Origin: Russula earlei
Taxonomy: Eukaryota > Basidiomycota > Agaricomycetes > Russulales > Russulaceae
Direction: 5' to 3'
Assembly: GCA_025769875.1 (NCBI GenBank)
Contig: JAGFNK010000012.1
Span: forward strand, 62,001-126,000
Length of the DNA stretch: 64,000 bases
Shown here in pieces: positions 42,765 to 53,609 of this stretch; the first letter of the stretch is position 1, and each line of letters begins with the position of its first letter. Position numbers and translations under genes: made by a program. The notes below the pieces were generated by a model. It saw only the letters and a list, made by a program, of their open reading frames with translations. It did no database searches and was not told the origin of the DNA.

Positions 42765-45700
42765 GCATTACGGCGATTGCTCAAGCTTTAGGTATCGATC
42801 CCATGTACAAGTCCCAAAGAAAGTCAATATCAGTGATGACTACTGTTTACATCGGATCGAACAAAGCTGAAAAGAAAGCCCTAATAGACAGTGGGGCTAC
42901 TGAATGCTTCATATCTCCCAAGTTAACGAAAGAATTATGCCTACAAACCAGAAAACTAATTCCAACCAGAAATGTCAAAAATGTCGACGGAACACTGAAC
43001 CGCCTAGGAAAAGTCACCCAGACAGTCCAACTAGAACTAAAACTACTGGGACAAAGGCATATACACCAATTCCTGGTTGCAGACATAGGGCAAGACGATA
43101 TCATCTTAGGATATCCATTCCTGGAATCAACGAACCCAAAAATAAATTGGTCCAAAGGAACCATTATGGGAAGAGTCACCCTCAAAGGAGACCAAGAAAC
43201 TCCAGCATGGATCAAAGCACTAGTAGACTGGGAAGAAGGCGATGAGCTATGGCTACAAACCCAGATATGTAAAACCACCATAGCACAACAACTGGCAGAA
43301 TCACAAATACAAGATAAACCAAAAACCTGGCAAGAAATAGTTCCTCACCGATACCACCAATATGGACAAGTATTCATGGAACAAGAGTCAGAAAGATTTC
43401 CTGGACCAAGGAAATGGGATCACGCCATTGACTTAAAATCAGACGCTCCGACAATGATCAACTGTAGAGTATACCCCCTTTCACCAAAAGAAAAAGAAGA
43501 ACAAGGGAAATTCCTCAAACAAAACTTACGACTTAAACAAATAAGAAGATCCAACTCACCATACGCCAGTGGATTCTTTCTTATAAAAAAGAAAGATGGA
43601 AAATTTCGACCGGTACAAGACTATAGGAATCTGAACAAGTGGACAATACCCAATGTATATCCACTACCCTTAATCCCAGAACTTATTCACGCTTTAGCAG
43701 GAAAAGAACTCTTTACTAAATTTGACATTAGATGGGGCTATAACAACATTCAAATCAAAGAAGGAGACGAATGGAAAGCAGCCTTCAAGACTAGTGACGG
43801 GCTGTTCGAACCTACAGTAATGTTCTTTGGACTAACAAATTCCCCGGCTACTTTTCAAACTATGATGGACAACATTTTTCAAATAGAGCTCGCACAAGGA
43901 TGGCTGAAGATCTACATGGACGACATCATCATTGCCACACAAAATGATGAAACAGAACACACACTCAAAGTCAACCACATGCTATCTAAATTGAAACAAC
44001 ACGATCTCTATCTTAAACCAGAAAAGTGTCAATTCCACAAAAAGAAAGTGGAATACCTCGGAGTAATCATAGGAGAAGGAAAAATAACTATGGACCCCGT
44101 CAAAGTCAAAAGAATTAAAGACTGGCCAACCCCATCAACACTAAAAGAAGTCAGAAGTTTCTTAGGATTCTGTAACTTTTATCAAAACTTCATACCCAAC
44201 TTCTCCATAAAAGCAAGACCACTAAACGACTTAACAAAGAAAAACAAACAGTGGGAATGGACGACAAAGGAAGATCAAGCCTTTAAAATCCTAAAAGAAA
44301 CTTGTGTATCCTATCCAGTACTCCGCACTCCAGATTGGACAAAGCAATTCGTCCTGGACACCGACGCGTCAGGATTCACTATAGGAGCAGTCATATCCCA
44401 AGAGTATGAAGATGGTTTGCACCCAATCGCATACTATTCCAGGACGTTATTAGATGCAGAAAGAAACTACGACGCTCATGACAAAGAACTAGCAGCAGTG
44501 ATCTTCGGATTAAAAAGTGGACGACCATTCTTCCTGGGAGCCGACAAACCAGTTAGAATAAGAACAGACCACAAAAATCTCACTTACTTCAAAGAACCAC
44601 AGAAATTAACAGGACGACAAGCCAGATGGATGCAATACATGCAAGACTTTAACATTACCATGGAACACGTCCCTGGACACACACACACTATCGCCGACAC
44701 ACTTTCTCGTCACAAAGACCTTAACAAGGGGGTAGGAGAACAAAAAACCACTCTACTACCACCTGAAATCTTCGAAAGAAAAACCTACCTACCAGATAAA
44801 CCTGACAGACGACGAGAAATTCTAAGACAATTTCACGACACCCCTTTCGCAGGACACCCAAGAATAGCTAACACCTGGGATTTAGTCAAACAACACTACG
44901 AAGGACCTAGACTACGACAATTTGTAGAACAATATGTCAAAGGTTGTGCCAAATGCCAAGAGTCCAAGACCAATATACCCAGAAAGAAAGCCACAACCTT
45001 TCCGCTTGACACACACGTTGAACAAGGCCCCTTTCAATATGTATCAATGGACCTTATCACCGACCTACCCAAATCAGAAGGGTTTGACAGTGTCCTTACC
45101 ATAGTCAACCAAGGATGCTCCAAAGCAACAAAATTCATCCCATGCAACAAAACGATCGATGGAACAGGTGTCGCACACGAGTATCTGAAACACCTCGTGC
45201 CCTGGTTCGGCATTCCCAAAAGAATCATCTCAGACAGGGACCCTCGATTCGCATCAAACTTCTCCAAAGCCTTATGTAAAAACCTAGGCATCAAGCAAAA
45301 CATGTCCACTGCGTTCCACCCCCAAACTGATGGGCAGACAGAAAGGATGAATGCATGGCTAGAACAATACCTAAGACCCTGGACCACGACTCACCCACAC
45401 TCCTGGGCAAAAATGCTCCCTTTGGCAGAATACACGCACAACTCATGGAAACATGAAACATCACGAAAATCACCACATGAACTCCTCATGGGATTCAAAC
45501 CCCAGATTAACATCAGTCTAGAAGACAATAACGTACCCTCATCCACCAATCACCTAAAACAACTAGAAGAAGCAAGGCAAGACGCCCAACAACTTCTTGA
45601 ATGTAAACAACAACCCCTAAGACCTGACATCAAAGAAATGGAAGAAGGAACCCTTGTATGGCTAGAAGCAAAGAACCTCAAAACAAGAGGAACACGCAAG

Positions 45701-46072
45701 TTAATGCCTAAAAGATATGGCCCATTTCCTATCACAAAAAGAATTTCCAAAGTCGCATATCAATTACAGCTTCCACCATCAATGAAGATACATGACGTCT
45801 TTCATGTCAACCTACTTCTCCCTTATAAGGAGACGGAGGAGTATGGCATGCCGTTTACATGACCTCCACCAACCGTCGAAAACGAGGAAGAATACGAAAT
45901 TGAAGTGATTCTAGACACAAGAAGATTCAGACAAACACGTAAACTTCAATACCTCGTACATTGGAAAGGATACCCTGCATCAGATGACTCATGGGTCGAC
46001 CATCATGACCTTAATGCCCCAGAACTTCTAAAAGAATATTACTCCGCTTCGGCTGGACGACCCCAAATATAA
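42743..46072 (+). CDS. G1 Pol: protease, RT, RNase H, integrase, chromodomain
   Basis: A single phase is open from 42743 with one TGA (45860-45862). Protease: LIDSGATECFI (about 42888) and ILGYPFLES. RT: FFLIKKKDGKFRPVQDYR, KFDIRWGYNNI, FGLTNSPATFQ, active site IYMDDIIIA (about 43910). RNase H: DTDASGFTIGAV, DKELAAVIFGL, TDHKNLTYF. Integrase: HHCC (HDTPFAGHPR to CAKCQES), then MDLITDLP, IISDRDPRF, QTERMNAWLEQY. After the TGA the same phase continues into the chromodomain (LQYLVHWKGYPASDDSW). The G3 copy has CGA at the position of the stop. Pol starts in −1 phase relative to Gag, with an overlap near 42743-42764. Confidence 0.95.
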
Positions 46073-46128
46073 AAACACCACCTGCAAACGATTGTCCCTC
46101 ACCACTCTACCCCCCAAACGCAACGAAC

Positions 46129-47375
46129 ATGTCTTCCACCCAAAACTCTCCCACTGCTTCCACTGCCACTCTCGTACCCACTCCACCTTATTCCCCCACA
46201 CTTATCCACCTGCCACTGTCCAGAGAACCTTCCCCCTCGACAGCGGCAACCATTAACACCAGAATACTCATCCGACGCACCGCACAACACGCCGCGATGA
46301 TTGTACAGGCACGCGAACTATGGGAAGACGACTCCCTCACCACCATACTAAGAGCCTTCGGCAATCAATCTCCTACCCGAGGAGTCAACTCACCCATTAG
46401 GACCCGCAGCCCTTCTTATCATGTCCGCTCCCCTTCACCAGACCCCATTCCTATTCCCCACGCACTACCACCCCTATCGTCCAACAGGTCGAAAATGTCA
46501 TTCTACTGAACGAAAACTTCGCCCCGCTGGACCTTGAAAGAACTCCACCCCCCATCTACAAACCACCAGTCAACCACACCCAACTCACCAAACTAGAAGA
46601 ACTTGGAGAAGGATGGGAAGAAGGAGACCTCGGACTAGATCTACTGATCCCAGACCCAGGCAACGAAGACAACACACTTCCCCCTCGCTTTGTCCTTCCC
46701 AACCTCACACATGGCTTCCCCTCCTTGTTAGCCACCTACGGTCCCGGATGTCCCACTCATCGCATTCCCATTCGAGCCCGGGCCGACCCTTACCCTCACC
46801 CCCTTCTCACACAGAAAGATGCCTTCTTGTTCAAGGAAGGCCTCAGACACACTAAAGCCATAGACAAGGCACTTAGGTTCGAACAAGACCTATCCTTAGA
46901 AGTGGAAGTGCGTTGCTATCGGGTCACCATAAAGAAAGCACAACAAATGGCAAACAGTCTTGTCACTGCTCGCGAAAGATACCATGACATGGTATGGGAA
47001 GTAAGGGACTCAGAAATCAAACTAGCCAGGGCTAACGCCAAAGCTCGTCTCGAACCACGGGTCTTGTTCGGAACCATGCCCCAGCTTACTGACCAAGAGC
47101 ATAAAGATGCTAAGGAAGCCCTACTAGACCCATGGTACCAATTCCTCCCTCGACTTTCAGACAAATGTGCTTGGTGTCACGACGGAGGACACGATACATT
47201 CAAATGCCCCAAAATCGCCATCTGTATCCTTTGTAACCGTCACGGGCACATAGCTGATCGCTGTAGGAATCCGCATCAATGATGCAAAACTGACAAAATA
47301 TGCCGGGTTCCTCGCGACCAACTCCACTTCCACACTCATCGCTGCCAATCGACTATTCTCCCTTACGTCGCTTAG
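46129..47375 (+). pseudogene. G1 ORF3: coiled coil plus two zinc knuckles, after pol
   Basis: Start MSSTQNSPTAS at 46129, 57 bases after pol, in a different phase. A Ser/Pro-rich N-terminus runs to about 46500. The phase then shifts once to a second part with PPRFVLPNLTHGFPSL and a long charged helix (about 46880-47050; AQQMANSLVTARERYH), probably coiled coil. Two CCHC knuckles follow: CAWCHDGGHDTFKC and CILCNRHGHIADRC. TGA at 47280 stands where G3 has CGA; reading continues to TAG at 47373-47375 (CRVPRDQLHFHTHRC). About 415 residues. No membrane segment or signal peptide is seen, so it is not env-like. A second Gag-like or RNA-binding role is inferred only. Confidence 0.75.
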
Positions 47376-47394
47376 GACGTTAACAAGGGGGTGA

Positions 47395-47885
47395 TGTCAC
47401 AAGAACCGGCTCTTTGGACCAGACCGGCAACCGGACAAGCCTACCCGGACAGACCTCACGATTCCCGTGCGTTTTATGACTCACTTAGCCTCACATGTAC
47501 CAGCACCTTCCAGCGTGTCCTAGTCTCGATTGCCTCACTGTTACCTTGTGTCTACTATTTGATATAGGATACACTGTCTATATAAACCTGTCTGTAGAAG
47601 AGAACAAGCTCTAAGCTTGTTCTCTTGTGAATATCACTGGATTCTAGCTTCGGGACTGTAGGCTTGCAGGGAATCAAGCAATCGACTCGAAATCTTCTTC
47701 CACTCTCTAAGTCTTCAAACGCGAAGACTTACTTGTTATCTCTCCACTCCGCAGTACACACTAGCCTTCGCTGTGTTGTCACCGAGACCCCCAATTCTTG
47801 CGAGAACTCGTCGTCTCGCTCGATTCAGTGCGCACGACTCGCACGTGAAACGATTTGTCAGCGACACCGCCCCCAGTCGGTGACA
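47395..47885 (+). repeat. G1 3' LTR
   Basis: TGTCACAAGAACC to CGGTGACA, preceded by a G-rich purine tract and followed by GAAAC. Confidence 0.94.
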
Positions 47886-48568
47886 GAAACAGTAAGTACT
47901 CACTTCAGTATTGTGTAAGACAAGACTAAAGTGATCTATTGAAATACGACACTCTTAAGTACTCCAGAGCGTCTCTAAGTACACTGCAAGTAGCTACCAT
48001 CAATAAGAAACAAAGATCATACAAGGATCAGTCGTTAGTAGCTACCGATTGTCATCAATTAACTTATCATTGTAAGTAGCACAGATCTCAGCATATGAGC
48101 TGAGCTGGACCGCATGATCCAACGCGTCATGTGCCTGAGCTAAGCTGGTGATGCCCGGTCCATGTAACCAACGCGTCAACGCGTCTGAGCTGTGATTACA
48201 TCACAACGTCCCAGGGTAGTGGTAACACACCAAATCAATGATAATCTCAACAAGGTTATGACTTGTTCCCTATTTAGCAGTTCTCCTGTAGTATATAAGT
48301 GCTCAATAAAGTAACAGACAGTCTTCAGACTGTCCATTTGTTTACGGCACTCTCTATTCCTGGGATACTCCTTTAAGGACTGTCCCCTTGTGATCAATCT
48401 GGCCTCTTCCCTGCGTAACTTCTTGATACTACCAGTGACAGTACCCCTTTGGTATCTGGCACTGCTTTGGACTCTACTCCTCGCTCATGCAGTCTTGGAC
48501 ATTTATCGACTCATCTTTGAACTCCTCCCTTGCTCTTGAACTGGATTGTTCAACAGTGAGTCTTGACA

Positions 48569-49399
48569 GTACCATTTGAATGGACCCAAGAATGCAAAGA
48601 TGCTCTGGAATGACTTATCCAGATAGTATCTTCCGACCCTGTCCTGCTCCATCCTGATGAGGAGCGACCCTTTGAACTGGAAGTGGATGTGTCCAACTAT
48701 GCTATTGGAGCAGTGCTATTCCAGAAGGACAAACAAGGAAAGAGAAGGCCAATAGGTTACTTCTCTGCAGCCTTGAAACAAGCAGAAAAGAACTACAACA
48801 TATGGGACAAAGAGTTCTTAGCCATGGTGCGAGCCTTGAAGCACTGGAGGCACCTGCTCATGGGAGCAAAGCATAAGGTGGTGGTCTATACAGACCATGT
48901 GAACCTGTTGCATTACTGACACCCTCAGTGTATAAATGGTCGAGTGGCAAGATACATCACCTTCTTGGTGGACTTCAGCTTGGAGCTGAAGCACCAGGCA
49001 GGGGCAAGGAATAAAGCAGATGCCCTGTCCAGGAGACCTGACCTTGACGATGGACAAGGGGATAAAGAAGAAGTGGTCATGCTACCGAACCACCTTTTTA
49101 TTCGAGTAATGCATACTACTGCATTAGAAGAACGGATAAAGAACTGACAAGGGGAAGAAAGACACTGACTAAAGTTATTTGATTGGGTACAGAGACACCG
49201 ACTGGAAAAGCAACATGGCTTATGGTGGAAGAATGAAGCCTTGGTGGTTACAGGCAATGAAGGGACCCACAGGATGTTACTGGAACAGTATCATGACAGT
49301 CCCACAGCAGGACACCCAGGGAAAGATAAGACATTACTGGGAATGATGCAATACCACTAGTGGCCCACCATGAGGTGTTTTGTTGATTGATATGTGGAA
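48569..49399 (+). pseudogene. D2 RNase H and start of integrase
   Basis: Continues D2 RT: PFEWTQECKDALE, then RNase H VDVSNYAIGAV (Val where D3 has Ala), RPIGYFSAALKQAEKNY, DKEFLAMVRAL, YTDHVNLLHY. It passes through the linker NKADALSRRPDL into the HHCC part of integrase near 49290. In-frame stops are at about 48612, 48917, 49146 and 49388. It is cut by solo LTR G at 49400. Confidence 0.87.
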
Positions 49400-49895
49400 T
49401 GTCACAAGTACCAGTACCTCAGACCAGACCAGCAACCGGGCCAGCCTACCCAGACAAGACTCATGTTCTGCACATGTTTGATGACTCTTTCTTGCTACTC
49501 GTGTTTACCATGATGTTCCAGTGTGTTCCTGTCTCAATCGCCTCACGGTTCCCTTAAGGACACTATTTGATATAGCATCCTCCATGTATATAAACTCATC
49601 TGTTAGCAGAGAACAAGCCCCAAGCTTGTTCTCTTGTGAAATATCACTGGAATTCACTTCAGGACTATAGGCTTGCAGGAAATCAAGCAATTGCCTCAAA
49701 AGTTCTCCTCAGTCTCTAAGTCTTCAAACATGAAGACTTCTCAACTGTCTTTCTCTTCCATGGTACATAATTGCTTCGGCATTATTGTCACCGAGATCCC
49801 CAAACCTCATGAGAACTTGTTGTTCTTGCTCAACTCAGTGCACACATCTCACACATGAATGGATTTGTCAGCGACACCTCCCCCAGTCAGTGACA
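49400..49895 (+). repeat. Solo LTR of family G in D2 integrase
   Basis: TGTCACAAGTACC to GTCAGTGACA, 496 bp, flanked by TGGAA at 49395-49399 and 49896-49900. It aligns along its length with the G1 LTR but many CG sites are TG or CA. Confidence 0.93.
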
Positions 49896-50715
49896 TGGAA
49901 CAATGTGCAGTTTGCCAAAGTAACAAGTCAAACACTCATCCAAGTCGACCTCCCCTGTATCCCATACCACCAGAAGAAGGGGCTACTCCCTTCTTGACTG
50001 TCAGCATGGACTTTGTGGTCAAATTGCCAAAGTCAAAAGGATATGACAGTATATTGACTGTCACCGACCACAATTGTACTAAAGGCATCATCCTGCTTCC
50101 TTGCAAGGAAGAGATGGATGCAGAAGAGCTAGCACAGCTCTACAAGGATAGGATATTCCCCTTTGTGGGAGTGCCAAGCAAGATCATATCCGATCGCAAC
50201 AAACTAATAAGTTCCAAGTTTATTAGGGAACTTTGCAACCAGCTGCATATCAAACAGAATATCAGCACCGCCTACCATCCCCAGACAGATGGACAATCAG
50301 AAAGGACAAATCAGATGATGGAAACATCACTCAGGATCTTTTGCAACCACCAACAAGACGACTGGGTGGACTGGCTGCCTCTGGTGCAATACACAATGAA
50401 TTCTAACATTTCAGAGACAACCAAGCAGTCCCCTTTCTTCTTATGGATGGGCTTTATGCCCAAGGCACACCAGCCAAATCAGGGAAGCAAGATACCAAGA
50501 ATAGACAATTGGAAAGTTCAAATCCAGGAAGCGAGATCACAGCCACAAGAAGCAATGAAGATTGCTTCCCTAATGTGGAAGCAAAGAAGTAGTTTCCAAC
50601 CTTATCAGAAAGGAGAAAGGGTATGGCTCAACAGCACCAACCTAAAAACAACACATCCCACAGTGAAACTATGCCCCAAACATTATGGGCCCTTTGAAAT
50701 CACAGAGGTGAACAG
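49896..50715 (+). pseudogene. D2 integrase core
   Basis: Resumes at the second Cys pair of the HHCC domain (CAVCQSNKSN). The DDE core is complete: VSMDFVVKLP, IISDRNKLIS and QSERTNQMMET. The GPF-like segment is PKHYGPFEI. One phase is open across this segment up to the Z insertion at 50716. Compared with D3, D2 has Asn for Asp after SDR. Confidence 0.88.
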
Positions 50716-51592
50716 TGTCGTGAACCATTCTCTGGAGAGGGCCCTTGAAGGACCCTTCCTTATAGGAGGAAACCCAGCCTCCATGATGTCACCCTGTTCA
50801 CACGAGCAAAAGGGGTGAGTAGAGGTGTCCACAATATCGCGCGTGCATTGTTGCGCGAGCGATTCTCGGCACAATCGACATACAGCAAGCCCCACTTAAT
50901 GGCAACCCTTCTAACAATAAAGGACAGTATTAGGGCCCTTCTAGGGACCCTTTAGGACGACTCTAGGTGCTCTACAGTGGGTACTAACCTGGTATCAAAG
51001 ACTCTACAAAGCGTTATTAGACCAACTCTAATAACTGAAGGATGAACTATAAGGCAATACTAAGGACCTTAATAGAAGTATTAGGGTCGACTCTAAGGAC
51101 CCTAATAGAGCTATATAAGGGCCTTAAAGGAAATGAATCAGGTGCTTGCACGTGCACTAGAACAGCAAACACGTGGACAATGAAAGCTCTTACTCAGCAG
51201 CTTACTGAGCATGACTGAGCATGCTCAGTAAGCGCACTCCAACTTCTTACTCAGCACTCTATTGTGCTTGATAACAAGGTTATGACTTGTTCTCCATTTA
51301 GCAGTTCTCTTGTAGTATATAAGCGCTCAATAAAGTAGCGGACAGTCCTCAGACTGTCCATTTGTTTACGGCACTCTCCATTCCTGGGATACTCCTTAAA
51401 GGACCATCCCCTTGTGACTATCCTGGCCTCTTCCCTGCGTGACTGCTCTACTCTCACGGTAACAGTGCCTCTCTGGTATCTGTTACTACTCTGGACTTTA
51501 CTTCTGGCCCATGCTGTCTTGGACGTCTATCGACTCGTCTTCGAGCTTATCCCTTGCTCTTGAACTGGATAGTTCAATAGTGAGTCTTGACA
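50716..51592 (+). repeat. Solo LTR Z in D2 integrase (internally deleted)
   Basis: TGTCGTGAACC to GAGTCTTGACA, flanked by AACAG at 50711-50715 and 51593-51597. At 877 bp it lacks about 85 bases near 51130 (between GGGCCTTA and AATGAATCAGG) that other Z copies have. Confidence 0.92.
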
Positions 51593-51979
51593 AACAGCCC
51601 CGTGACATACAGATTGGATCTCCCTAGCCGCTGGAGGATCCATAACACATTTCATGCATCCTTATTGACACCTTACAAGGAAACAGAGGAGCATGGGGCC
51701 AACTACACCAATCCAGAAGCAGAATTGGTGGAAGGAGAAGAGGAATACGAAGTAGCAACAATTTTAGGTTCAAGATGAACTGGAAGGAGGAAACAATTAG
51801 AGTATCAAGTCCAGTGGGAAGGATACTCCAAAGCCCATGACTCTTGGGAGCCAGTAGAGAACATCAAAGCATCTAGACTGATAGAGGAATACCACAGAAA
51901 GAACCCCACTGCCATACAGGTTATAAAAGTCCAGCGAAGGATGCCCTCTATTTCCTCACTCCCATATCGTCACTCACAT
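51593..51979 (+). pseudogene. D2 integrase C-terminus and chromodomain
   Basis: It continues SPVTYRLDLPSRWRIH and reaches a TGA at 51776 where D3 has CGA. In the same phase the chromodomain follows: LEYQVQWEGYSKAHDSWEP, ending EEYHRKNPTAI. No further stop separates it from ORF3. Confidence 0.87.
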
Positions 51980-53590
51980 ATGTCTCAAACTCCTACTAAT
52001 AAAATTGTTTCCCAATCTGACCTCTCTGGTGCAGAGGGGCCACTTGAAATCACCACTCCTGATGCTTCCCTCCTTGCCTTCTTCCAAGGAATGGATGAAC
52101 ACGGCACTGGAGAAGGAGAAGCAGACATGCGTCCCCTTGAATTTGGACCCCCTGCTGACCAAGTTGACGCTCAGCCTGGGGACTGGGATGTGATGTCCCC
52201 TACCAGCACTCTTGACCAGGTTTCCCACCCTGGAGAGCCTTGGGTATGATGGGACACTGACAGACACTACACAGGGATTGACATCCCTGATGGTGTGACT
52301 TGGGGCAACAAACCAGCCAGGTATGTGGCCTATGATGTTGCCTTGGGAGAGCCGAGAGTAAGGGGGAAGAACGGAGAAGGCCATGGAGACTATGGCGGGA
52401 TTCTCCAGGCCACCCCTTGCTACAACCTCTATAACTATGGCCAAGATGAACATGATCTAGACTGCTTCGACACCGAGAAGCAGTTTGAAGGGCGCTGGCA
52501 ACAGACCCTCTACCTGTTAGGCAACTATGGACTGCAGGCAGAGCTCTACTGCCTAGATCACCTTTACACCCAGCAAGAAATGTTGGGAGCTAACTACAAG
52601 GTGCTCGAAGAAGAGGATAAACAATTGCACTACAAGCTGGGTAAATACCTGGCTGAGAAGCAAGGAGTAGAGAGAGGCAGGGCCAAAGCCAAGGAGAGGA
52701 TGGCGGCAGCCAAAGTACACTCACATTGCTGGGAGTTCATTGAAGCAGGCTGTAGCCAGGGAGAAACCCCTCCAGGTGTATGGGCTGAAGAACTCCTCAC
52801 CAACTACCAGGCTGGACAGCCTATTCCCCCTCTTCCCATCTTCATCCCCCAGCTGCCTTTGGCAGACATTGCTCAGGGGTATGATACCCCTACCCCAGAA
52901 CCAGTACCAGCCAGCCCTACACCTACAATGGTACAAGGGTATTCAGAGGAGGAAATTAACGTCCTCCAAACCATGACAGGCATGCACCTTCAAGGAGGGG
53001 CAGGATCAGAGGCATCACCAAACCCTTCCCCCCAGAGCTCCATCTACTACCATTCTTATAGCAGTAGTGGAGAAGCATCCACTGCAACAGCTGGGTTCAT
53101 TCAAGAACCTCAGCAACTGAACATGATAGAAGGAAGGAGGAAGAGGAACCAATGCAAGTACTGTGATGAGGTAGGACATTTCAATAAGTATTGTCCACTG
53201 CCCCACCAGTATTGCCATGACCAGCTGGCAGCAGACGCTGCCTCACATTGCCTGGTGCCTCCCTATCATCATTCCTATACACCCATCAGATCATGGCCTT
53301 TCCACCAAGGATGGGAACTGGCACACCCGAGCAAGAAGAGAAAGTCCAACCAGGAGAGGGAGGACCTTGCTAACCCATGCATCCCACAGGTAGCAAAAGG
53401 AGAAGGGTCCAGGACCCTTCAAGAGCTTTTCACTACGACCCCTCTTTGCTCCAACACACCTCCAATCAGGAGGTTACCCAGGGACTCTGATAGACTCCCA
53501 CAGATCATGTCTCCTTCAGCCGTTGCTGAGGAGTCAGAGGTGATAGTAGCCTCAGCATTGGCTGCCTATGAGGCAGCAGAAGCAGGCTGA
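51980..53590 (+). pseudogene. D2 ORF3: coiled coil plus zinc knuckle, continuous with pol phase
   Basis: This copy shows ORF3 of the D family without an insertion. MSQTPTNKIVSQSD (51980) is in phase with the chromodomain. After a TGA at 52247 in the same area the frame 52295-53590 carries WGNKPARYVAYDVALGE, a charged helix (EEDKQLHYKLGKYLAEKQG), a Pro-rich linker and SIYYHSYSSSG. The zinc knuckle CKYCDEVGHFNKYC (near 53160) has all four ligands. The tail contains IVASALAAYEAAEAG and stops at 53588-53590. About 540 residues in all. Family unknown to me; the architecture resembles G1 ORF3. Confidence 0.75.
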
Positions 53591-53609
53591 TACACCTTCA
53601 CCTCGTCAC

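Larger units (their letters stand above)
40501..47885 (+). mobile_element. Element G1: nearly intact Ty3/Gypsy chromovirus with ORF3
   Basis: Two 491-bp LTRs (40501-40991, 47395-47885) flank 6.4 kb, with target duplication GAAAC at 40496-40500 and 47886-47890. Order: gag 41069-42764, pol to 46072, ORF3 46129-47375, purine tract (AACAAGGGGGTGA, about 47381), 3' LTR. Gag has two in-frame TGA codons and one frame break, pol one TGA, ORF3 one TGA and one frame break. Otherwise the coding regions are complete. It sits in the LTR of Copia C2. Confidence 0.95.
39159..48252 (-). mobile_element. Copia element C2, 3'-truncated, interrupted by G1
   Basis: A minus-strand relative of Copia C at the left end of the window. 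Its 5' LTR starts TGTTGAGATTATC at 48252 and runs to about 40342, interrupted by G1 (40501-47885). Gag and the start of protease follow down to 39159, where the copy stops inside LTR Z. Integrase, RT and the 3' LTR are missing. Confidence 0.82.
40342..48252 (-). repeat. C2 5' LTR, split by G1
   Basis: The parts 40342-40500 and 47886-48252 align with the Copia C LTR (268-747) in reverse complement: GATAAGATC, TATCAAAAGATATC, CACTTCAGT...CTAAAGTGATCTA and CGGGCATCACCAGC all correspond. The left limit is approximate (TTTTGAAGC against TGTTGAAAA). The joined length is about 520 bp. Confidence 0.78.
38552..48568 (+). repeat. Solo LTR Z in D2 RT, split by Copia C2 and G1
   Basis: Z sequence occupies 38552-39158 and 48253-48568. 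Flanks GTACC at 38547-38551 and 48569-48573 prove a single Z insertion. About 45 bases of Z between GCTCAGTAAGC and ACAAGGTTATG are missing at the Copia side, so a deletion accompanied or followed the Copia insertion. Confidence 0.9.

Noticed and set aside
46129..47375. Calling ORF3 of the G family an envelope gene
   Set aside because: There is no signal peptide or hydrophobic segment; the knuckles and charged helix point to a nucleic-acid-binding protein.
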